From Pachyseris speciosa (taxonomy: Eukaryota; Cnidaria; Anthozoa; Scleractinia; Pachyseridae), in the NCBI GenBank assembly GCA_016490735.1, contig JAEMWC010000075.1, forward strand, positions 1,598,501-1,662,500: a stretch of DNA of 64,000 bases, written 5' to 3'. How positions within the stretch are numbered: position 1 is the stretch's first letter; each line of letters begins with the position of its first letter. This document shows, piece after piece, positions 56,180-64,000 of the stretch. The translations under genes were made by a program, and so were the position numbers. Below the pieces are notes generated by a model that worked only from the letters and a program-made list of their open reading frames with translations, searched no databases and was not told the origin of the DNA.

Positions 56180-57003
56180 TTCCTTTTGCGTTTTGGCCAC
56201 TTAAACTGAGCAATTTTCTTTTCCCTAACAGACATTGTTGCATTTCTAACAATTATCGGACGGCAAAATGGTCTTACAAACCAGAGAAAGGCCGATAAAA
56301 TTCAATTTCAAATCTTGAAAACAGCGAACCCGCGCTGGAAGTTCGTGAGCGCGCGCGCGAGAATGTTTAAGTTTTCCTTGTGACATCAAATTAACGCTTG
56401 TGACATCAAATTACCCCAATAACAATCGCCCAAGGGACATTTGCCGGCTATTTGACAACATTCACACGCCTTCACGGCTTGAAACTACGTGCAAAGCAAG
56501 CAAAATCAATCGGCGAACGAGTACAATCAAACAACAACGTTCGCAACGATCTTTGCGACCATGGATCGCCGAATTTAACGGCTTCAAACAGCGCGAGCAG
56601 ACCAAACGAGTTTTCAACGGCACTTCAAATGCTACCAGAACGGCAACAAAATAGAAAAATCTACTCACTGTTGGCAGACAGAGCAGACAGAAATGTCTTC
56701 AGCTGGTTCTTCGACCGAGGCGAGGTTTGGTTGCTTGCTTCTCTTTTTTTTTTTCCGTATTTCCACTTTGGCGCTGCAAGTGAACAAAGATCCAGAACAA
56801 CGCGTAAATCATTGCCATCTCTTGACATAATATAAAGAAATCACAAACACAAGCAAACCTACCTTTTCCTCGGCCTCGGCGAACGATGTGCATTTCAGAT
56901 CTCCTGTCTCGCTCGCTCCGTCCGTCCGTTATCGATCTGCAACAAACCAATTCAAAACTTCCCCGCTCAGTTAATCAGTAACCAATTGCAACAACCGTCT
57001 AGG

Positions 57004-57004
57004 C

Positions 57005-57041
<37 letters not shown>

Positions 57042-57047
57042 ATTATA

Positions 57048-57090
<43 letters not shown>

Positions 57091-57091
57091 A

Positions 57092-57138
<47 letters not shown>

Positions 57139-57168
57139 ATCACAGTACCTCCCGCGTCAGGTAAGTAT
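57004..57168 (-). ncRNA. U1: U1 snRNA
   Basis: 165 nt, consensus. Confidence 0.97.
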
Positions 57169-57367
57169 GAAATATTCTGCGGCTCTCGGCAACGGAAAAA
57201 CTGCCTTACCCTCATATGCCTTGTGGTAACCAGGCCCAGGTCCGGCCAGGGAGCTGCTCTTTGTATCGTCACCGGATGTTCTAACGTGCCGTGTCTGCAA
57301 TGGAGAGATAAGACGCAGTCCAGGTTCAGTTTTTTTTTTTGAGTTAAATATTTCTTCCCCAGGGGGA

Positions 57368-57555
57368 AGTGGGCCGCACTCGGAGGTAGTGCTATACCGA
57401 GGCAACCCGTGGCTGGGACGAGGCAAGCCTCTTTTCCACAGCCCAGTTCCAAAAATCAGTTTAATATATGAGCTGCTCAATGAACAGCGTATCAGATATT
57501 AAGCTGATAAGAACAGATACTACACTTGATCTTAGCCAAAAGGCCGAGAAGCGAT
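57368..57555 (-). ncRNA. U2: U2 snRNA
   Basis: 188 nt, intact. Confidence 0.97.
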
Positions 57556-58026
57556 GCCCAAAATTGTTCGCCATAGCTAGGGTGGTTCTTAGCTGCTACC
57601 CTCGAGATATGGTGGCGCGAATACTGTCGCTTCCCGAGGTATCCTTCTCACAGCTTGTAGCCCCACCCACTCCCCCTAAGGGTACTGACAGATCTAGAGC
57701 ACCAGAGGTATTTAGGTATCGGAAAATACTGCTAGCAAGGTTCAAAAATGGACCGTTGACGAAAAATAAATTGCAAGTTAACATGAAAGTTAGCCCCTTG
57801 ACACACAAAAAGTGTGGGAAAATCGATAACATTGAAACGAGGCAAGTGTTGACGATCGCCATACGTTGCTGTCTACAGCTGAGTTTGCATTTGGAGGGAA
57901 GTTTGGCGCGCGTAACATGCGTGAAATTATGACTTGCGTTGATTAGGAATACTACCCAAGCCAGTGTCAAGAAATGCCTCGTTTACAAGTTCACTATAAA
58001 AGAGTAAATTTGCCCTGCCTTCTCTC

Positions 58027-58087
58027 GTCTACGACCATACCACAGGGAAAACACCGGTTCTCGTCCGATCACCGAAGTTAAGCCCTG

Positions 58088-58122
<35 letters not shown>

Positions 58123-58144
58123 GGAATACCCCGTGTTGTAGGCT
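58027..58144 (+). rRNA. 5S rRNA: 5S ribosomal RNA
   Basis: 118 nt, one G missing in CCTGGGAAT; marks the return of single-base indels. Confidence 0.96.
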
Positions 58145-58970
58145 TTCCTTTTGCGTTTTGGCCACTTAAACTGAGCAATTTTCTTTTCCCTAACAGACAT
58201 TGTTGCATTTCTAACAATTATCGGACGGCAAAATGGTCTTACAAACCAGAGAAAGGCCGATAAAATTCAATTTCAAATCTTGAAAACAGCGAACCCGCGC
58301 TGGAAGTTCGTGAGCGCGCGCGCGAGAATGTTTAAGTTTTCCTTGTGACATCAAATTAACGCTTGTGACATCAAATTACCCCAATAACAATCGCCCAAGG
58401 GACATTTGCCGGCTATTTGACAACATTCACACGCCTTCACGGCTTGAAACTACGTGCAAAGCAAGCAAAATCAATCGGCGAACGAGTACAATCAAACAAC
58501 AACGTTCGCAACGATCTTTGCGACCATGGATCGCCGAATTTAACGGCTTCAAACAGCGCGAGCAGACCAAACGAGTTTTCAACGGCACTTCAAATGCTAC
58601 CAGAACGGCAACAAAATAGAAAAATCTACTCACTGTTGGCAGACAGAGCAGACAGAAATGTCTTCAGCTGGTTCTTCGACCGAGGCGAGGTTTGGTTGCT
58701 TGCTTCTCTTTTTTTTTTTTCCGTATTTCCACTTTGGCGCTGCAAGTGAACAAAGATCCAGAACAACGCGTAAATCATTGCCATCTCTTGACATAATATA
58801 AAGAAATCACAAACACAAGCAAACCTACCTTTTCCTCGGCCTCGGCGAACGATGTGCATTTCAGATCTCCTGTCTCGCTCGCTCCGTCCGTCCGTTATCG
58901 ATCTGCAACAAACCAATTCAAAACTTCCCCGCTCAGTTAATCAGTAACCAATTGCAACAACCGTCTAGGC

Positions 58971-59007
<37 letters not shown>

Positions 59008-59013
59008 ATTATA

Positions 59014-59056
<43 letters not shown>

Positions 59057-59057
59057 A

Positions 59058-59104
<47 letters not shown>

Positions 59105-59131
59105 ATCACAGTACCTCCCGCGTCAGGTAAG

Positions 59132-59913
59132 TTTTTTTGTGTTTAAGGCGAACAGGCAGCCCCCCGGTAGGGTGAGTGCAATGGCTCCTGGACATAACAG
59201 TCAAATCCCACTCAAAGGCGGAGGGGTGCAATGCCAAAGAGAGGGTTCACCAAAACGGAGGGGCACCGGCCGCCAACTTCGCCAGGGTGTCGAACCCTGC
59301 CTCCACAAAAATTAAGACAACCTCACACAACGGATACAGGGGAACCCGCACAGTAGACCAATTAAGGACACCGAGTGCAAGGAATCCCACACAACGGAAA
59401 CCACACAACACAAGAGCAGGCCACACGGGTGAGGGACTCTCCGGCCACTCACCCCGAGGAGCCAAACTCTACAGGAGGGAGGTCAGGTAACCGCGGGGCT
59501 ATACCCTTCAACGGCAGGTAGACGTCGGCCGCGACTCCGGGTGATTAGTGTAGAACAGATACCTACCGTACTGAGCGGACAGGTCCTGCTCCAACACCGC
59601 CCTAGTCAGCGAGCCAAGATCGATGTGACGCATCCACCTCAGGGCTGCTCACCTCTGGATCCATGAGTAGCCGACGGTAACTCGAAGGCTCGAACACAGA
59701 AGGAGCAGCACACTCGCCACTGGAAAGACCATGGTCAAACACCCTGACGGGGCGAGGGACCATTGCCGAACTGAAGACCAAAAGGAACCAAGCTCGGGGA
59801 CAGGTGCCAGCGACTGAGTGTCAGCCAGACGGACCCTGTGGCCAAGCCTGATGCCACGGATCTCCTCCCACACAAGAGTGTCACGCCAGATCTCATCATG
59901 TGTACGGATCATC
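59132..59913 (-). other. 3' region of family C element
   Basis: About 780 bp after the ORF1 remnant with no convincing coding sequence. An open frame at 59649-60038 ends in a hydrophobic stretch but has no recognised domain and overlaps ORF1. Ends in the short A-rich tail. Confidence 0.6.
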
Positions 59914-60991
59914 TTAGCAGATTGGCCGTCCGCAGAGCAGTCCACATCTGCCACAGAGTAGTCCGTGGTGGGGTCCGCAGAAGGGGCGGGCACCACTGGT
60001 CCACCGGGGCGGACCCCGGCATGGACACACCTCGACAACCTTCAGCTTTTCAGCTGGGGCAGACTGCTCGGACGGGGAGTCCTCACCCGAAGGGGGGACG
60101 GGTCCTCCTCTTCCGATTACGTCGGCGCCGCTGGGGAGGACATCAGCAGCAGCGGCGGCAGCAGCCGCAGCAGCCGCGACATCCTCGTCACCCTCGGCCG
60201 CCGAAACGAAACCGTCAGACTCATTCCCAGATGGACACTCCATCTCCGACTCAGCCTCAGAAGCAGCGTCAGCAGCGGCGTCAGCAGCAGCATCAGCGGC
60301 AGCGTCAGCAGGAGCGGAGCAGGAGTCTCAGCACGACGACGAGGTGGAACTGGAGCACCGGAAGCGCGCAGCCGGGAGAACGGTGGGCGCACCCCAGGCA
60401 TTGCGGCACTCCCGGGCGACGTGGCCAGGACGCGGCAGCGGCGGCAGAGTCCATCCAGAGGACAGGACTTGCTCCGGTGACCGGTCTTACGGCAGATGGC
60501 GCAGAAGGCAGGCTGACGTCGGTACCAGACACGACACTCGAAGCCGGCGACCCGCACCAAACCAGGGACGTCTTCGTCAGGGAGATCTTGACGACGCGAT
60601 TGCCATCAAACACCCCGGAAAGGCCCTCGTACTGGGAACGCGTGACGGAGTGGACCTCACCATACGCCGAGAAGAAACTGACGACGGTGGAGTCCGGAAC
60701 CTCGCTGGGCAGTCGCGGAGGTACACAAGCCGGGACTTGGTCTCAACGGCAACCACGCGCAGCGGGACGTTCTGAAAACGAAGGCCACTGTGAACAGCGG
60801 CATCACAATCGACAGTGTTTTTGTACGTGATGCGGACCGCACCATTGCGCAAAACTGAACTGTCGACACAGCATCCTTGTTGACGGACTTCAGAAGCTCA
60901 GGAGGACCTCCGAGGCGCCAACACTGGTGTAGACCGAGGCCGGAAAGAAGGCAACCAGGCTGTTGGGACACTGGAGCGCATCAGTCGGCAT
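59914..60991 (-). pseudogene. ORF1 of family C element: zinc-knuckle protein, several frameshifts
   Basis: A start ATG at 60989-60991 is followed by segments in changing frames that together resemble CCHC ORF1 proteins of animal LINEs. These are a fold containing RNGAVRITYKN, an SAYGEVHSV segment, VAGFECRVWYRRQPAF, and a CX2CX4HX4C knuckle (CAIC...H...C) followed by a second CRRC knuckle. An Ala/Asp-rich GCTGCTGAC-repeat region and an acidic tail with an 11-Ala run follow. At least four 1-base shifts interrupt it, near 60850-60900, 60715, 60570 and 60455. Surrounding units here also carry single-base indels, so some breaks may be sequence error. Confidence 0.75.
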
Positions 60992-61255
60992 CACGGCAGA
61001 AATCGAAGCAGAACCCAAAAGTTAAGCCCTGCTCGACGCGGTGAAGAACCGGATGGCAACCAAGATGGCGGACCAAAATGGCAACCCGAGAGCAGCGAAA
61101 AAATTCGCCAAAAAAACTCCTCAAACAAAAGTCCGAGAAGCGACGCTCACCCAATTCGGAAAACCGTTAACCAAACCAAAAGGATAGGGCCTCCTTGGCC
61201 AGTACTCCGCGTCAGGTAAGTATGAAATATTCTGCGGCTCTCGGCAACGGAAAAA

Positions 61256-61273
61256 CTGCCTTACCCTCATATG
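61256..61273 (-). promoter_or_regulatory. Putative U1 PSE upstream of family C element
   Basis: Exact copy of the CATATGAGGGTAAGGCAG motif at -50 to -33 of the disrupted U1 start. The promoter appears intact. Confidence 0.6.
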
Positions 61274-61421
61274 CCTTGTGGTAACCAGGCCCAGGTCCGG
61301 CCAGGGAGCTGCTCTTTGTATCGTCACCGGATGTTCTAACGTGCCGTGTCTGCAATGGAGAGATAAGACGCAGTCCAGGTTCAGTTTTTTTTTTTGAGTT
61401 AAATATTTCTTCCCCAGGGGA

Positions 61422-61609
61422 AGTGGGCCGCACTCGGAGGTAGTGCTATACCGAGGCAACCCGTGGCTGGGACGAGGCAAGCCTCTTTTCCACAGCCCAG
61501 TTCCAAAAATCAGTTTAATATATGAGCTGCTCAATGAACAGCGTATCAGATATTAAGCTGATAAGAACAGATACTACACTTGATCTTAGCCAAAAGGCCG
61601 AGAAGCGAT
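61422..61609 (-). ncRNA. U2: U2 snRNA
   Basis: 188 nt, intact, upstream of the disrupted U1 in the same unit. Confidence 0.97.
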
Positions 61610-62080
61610 GCCCAAAATTGTTCGCCATAGCTAGGGTGGTTCTTAGCTGCTACCCTCGAGATATGGTGGCGCGAATACTGTCGCTTCCCGAGGTATCCTT
61701 CTCACAGCTTGTAGCCCCACCCACTCCCCCTAAGGGTACTGACAGATCTAGAGCACCAGAGGTATTTAGGTATCGGAAAATACTGCTAGCAAGGTTCAAA
61801 AATGGACCGTTGACGAAAAATAAATTGCAAGTTAACATGAAAGTTAGCCCCTTGACACACAAAAAGTGTGGGAAAATCGATAACATTGAAACGAGGCAAG
61901 TGTTGACGATCGCCATACGTTGCTGTCTACAGCTGAGTTTGCATTTGGAGGGAAGTTTGGCGCGCGTAACATGCGTGAAATTATGACTTGCGTTGATTAG
62001 GAATACTACCCAAGCCAGTGTCAAGAAATGCCTCGTTTACAAGTTCACTATAAAAGAGTAAATTTGCCCTGCCTTCTCTC

Positions 62081-62142
62081 GTCTACGACCATACCACAGG
62101 GAAAACACCGGTTCTCGTCCGATCACCCGAAGTTAAGCCCTG

Positions 62143-62177
<35 letters not shown>

Positions 62178-62200
62178 GGGAATACCCCGTGTTGTAGGCT
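62081..62200 (+). rRNA. 5S rRNA: 5S ribosomal RNA
   Basis: 120 nt with one extra C before GAAGTTAAGC (box A side). Confidence 0.95.
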
Positions 62201-63022
62201 TTCTTTTGCGTTTTGGCCACTTAAACTGAGCAATTTTCTTTTCCCTAACAGACATTGTTGCATTTCTAACAATTATCGGACGGCAAAATGGTCTTACAAA
62301 CCAGAGAAAGGCCGATAAAATTCAATTTCAAATCTTGAAAACAGCGAACCCGCGCTGGAAGTTCGTGAGCGCGCGCGCGAGAATGTTTAAGTTTTCCTTG
62401 TGACATCAAATTAACGCTTGTGACATCAAATTACCCAATAACAATCGCCCAAGGGACATTTGCCGGCTATTTGACAACATTCACACGCCTTCACGGCTTG
62501 AAACTACGTGCAAAGCAAGCAAAATCAATCGGCGAACGAGTACAATCAAACAACAACGTTCGCAACGATCTTTGCGACCATGGATCGCCGAATTTAACGG
62601 CTTCAAACAGCGCGAGCAGACCAAACGAGTTTTCAACGGCACTTCAAATGCTACCAGAACGGCAACAAAATAGAAAAATCTACTCACTGTTGGCAGACAG
62701 AGCAGACAGAAATGTCTTCAGCTGGTTCTTCGACCGAGGCGAGGTTTGGTTGCTTGCTTCTCTTTTTTTTTTTCCGTATTTCCACTTTGGCGCTGCAAGT
62801 GAACAAAGATCCAGAACAACGCGTAAATCATTGCCATCTCTTGACATAATATAAAGAAATCACAAACACAAGCAAACCTACCTTTTCCTCGGCCTCGGCG
62901 AACGATGTGCATTTCAGATCTCCTGTCTCGCTCGCTCCGTCCGTCCGTTATCGATCTGCAACAAACCAATTCAAAACTTCCCCGCTCAGTTAATCAGTAA
63001 CCAATTGCAACAACCGTCTAGG

Positions 63023-63024
63023 CC

Positions 63025-63058
<34 letters not shown>

Positions 63059-63065
63059 AATTATA

Positions 63066-63100
<35 letters not shown>

Positions 63101-63108
63101 TCAACCCA

Positions 63109-63155
<47 letters not shown>

Positions 63156-63185
63156 ATCACAGTACCTCCCGCGTCAGGTAAGTAT
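63023..63185 (-). ncRNA. U1: U1 snRNA
   Basis: 163 nt with small indels near both ends of the mature RNA (GGCCGGAC for GGCCGGGGAC). 5' splice-site sequence intact. Confidence 0.94.
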
Positions 63186-63383
63186 GAAATATTCTGCGGC
63201 TCTCGGCAACGGAAAAACTGCTTACCCTCATATGCCTTGTGGTAACCAGGCCCAGGTCCGGCCAGGGAGCTGCTCTTTGTATCGTCACCGGATGTTCTAA
63301 CGTGCCGTGTCTGCAATGGAGAGATAAGACGCAGTCCAGGTTCAGTTTTTTTTTTTGAGTTAAATATTTCTTCCCCAGGGGGA

Positions 63384-63571
63384 AGTGGGCCGCACTCGGA
63401 GGTAGTGCTATACCGAGGCAACCCGTGGCTGGGACGAGGCAAGCCTCTTTTCCACAGCCCAGTTCCAAAAATCAGTTTAATATATGAGCTGCTCAATGAA
63501 CAGCGTATCAGATATTAAGCTGATAAGAACAGATACTACACTTGATCTTAGCCAAAAGGCCGAGAAGCGAT
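63384..63571 (-). ncRNA. U2: U2 snRNA
   Basis: 188 nt, intact. Last gene in the window; the 5S/U2 spacer runs to the edge. Confidence 0.97.
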
Positions 63572-64000
63572 GCCCAAATTGTTCGCCATAGCTAGGGTGG
63601 TTCTTAGCTGCTACCCTCGAGATATGGTGGCGCGAATACTGTCGCTTCCCGAGGTATCCTTCTCACAGCTTGTAGCCCCACCCACTCCCTAAGGGTACTG
63701 ACAGATCTAGAGCACCAGAGGTATTTAGGTATCGGAAAATACTGCTAGCAAGGTTCAAAAATGGACCGTTGACGAAAAATAAATTGCAAGTTAACATGAA
63801 AGTTAGCCCCTTGACACACAAAAAGTGTGGGAAAATCGATAACATTGAAACGAGGCAAGTGTTGACGATCGCCATACGTTGCTGTCTACAGCTGAGTTTG
63901 CATTTGGAGGGAAGTTTGGCGCGCGTAACATGCGTGAAATTATGACTTGCGTTGATTAGGAACTACATACCCAAGTGTCAAGAAATGCCTCGTTTACAAG

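Larger units (their letters stand above)
59132..61189 (-). mobile_element. U1-targeted retroelement (family C), ORF2-less
   Basis: ~2.06-kb insert, sense relative to U1, ending in AAACACAAAAAAA directly before U1 nt 4 (or 3). Its 5' half encodes a broken zinc-knuckle ORF1; no endonuclease or reverse transcriptase is seen in any frame. Base composition (GC-rich) and protein differ from the U2-targeted LINEs. The A tail and target duplication indicate retrotransposition rather than a DNA transposon. It is probably an internally deleted, non-autonomous relative of a LINE with U1 preference. The exact 5' boundary is uncertain because the sequence at 61190-61206 could be diverged U1 or the element's own start. 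Confidence 0.8.
58970..61223 (-). pseudogene. U1: U1 snRNA gene disrupted by family C element
   Basis: Nearly all of U1 (nt 4 to the 3' end) lies at 58970-59131 and a second U1 5' piece at 61190-61223, with ~2.06 kb between. The 5' piece repeats ATACTTACCTGACGCGG exactly and then matches stem-loop I only loosely, so about 14 bp (nt 4-17) are clearly duplicated and up to ~30 bp may be. The U1 PSE at 61256-61273 is intact. Confidence 0.88.
12519..64000 (-). repeat. Tandem U2-U1-5S array, inverted block
   Basis: Same unit in the opposite orientation, continuing beyond the window. U2 5' ends at 51657, 53623, 55589 and 57555 give an exact 1966-bp period. Four units are enlarged to ~7.55 kb by a LINE in U2, and one has a ~2.06-kb insert in U1. 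Units from ~15 to 58 kb look identical apart from homopolymer lengths (the spacer T-run varies from 10 to 12), consistent with strong homogenisation. From 58 kb on, single-base indels appear again. Confidence 0.95.

Noticed and set aside
59132..61189. Dada-type DNA transposon in U1
   Set aside because: Dada elements are known from U1, but here there is an A tail, a zinc-knuckle ORF1 and no terminal inverted repeats or transposase.
1..64000. CRISPR array, tRNA genes, bacterial operons
   Set aside because: The tandem repeats are ~2-kb RNA-gene units of eukaryotic type; no short repeat-spacer pattern or tRNA cloverleaf was seen.

Overview
The window is a eukaryotic, almost certainly animal, RNA-gene array parasitised by retrotransposons. 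The basic tandem unit is 1966 bp. It carries a U2 snRNA gene (188 nt) and a U1 snRNA gene (about 165 nt) in the same direction, 199 bp apart, and a 5S rRNA gene (119 nt) on the opposite strand. An 825-bp U1/5S spacer and a 471-bp 5S/U2 spacer complete the unit. All three RNAs were recognised from diagnostic motifs: U2 GTAGTA branch-point sequence and Sm site, U1 ACTTACCTG 5' end and ATTGCAC loop, and 5S internal control region. The 5S sequence and the animal-type retrotransposons suggest a metazoan, perhaps a marine invertebrate such as a cnidarian, but the species cannot be fixed from this sequence.

Layout. From 1 to about 12.52 kb U2 and U1 read on the + strand and 5S on the - strand. At about 12,518 the array flips, and from there to 64,000 U2/U1 are on - and 5S on +. 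I count 20 U2 loci (14 uninterrupted), 19 U1 loci (18 uninterrupted) and 18 5S genes. Units between about 15 and 58 kb are essentially identical, while those at 4.4-14 kb and 58-64 kb carry scattered 1-base indels that look like lower consensus quality.

Mobile elements. Four near-identical full-length APE-type non-LTR retrotransposons of about 5.59 kb lie at 15.6-21.1, 23.1-28.7, 34.6-40.2 and 44.1-49.7 kb. They have a zinc-knuckle ORF1 and an endonuclease/reverse transcriptase ORF2 and resemble the Tx1/Keno lineage. All four sit at exactly the same place in U2, replacing nt 26-38 and so removing the branch-point-recognition sequence. A second, divergent LINE (1-1620, decayed, cut by the window edge) uses the same U2 3' junction. 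A non-autonomous poly(A) element of about 0.8 kb (3585-4399) sits after U2 nt 37. A fourth element of about 2.06 kb (59,132-61,189), with a broken zinc-knuckle ORF1 and no ORF2, interrupts U1 at nt 3/4, in the 5'-splice-site-recognition sequence.

How it fits together. Every inserted element points the same way as its host snRNA gene and lies a few tens of bases or less downstream of an intact-looking snRNA promoter. The host promoter may therefore drive the element. Unequal exchange in the array could multiply element-bearing units while leaving enough intact snRNA genes. The array can be read as a guild of retroelements specialised on the functional cores of U2 and U1.
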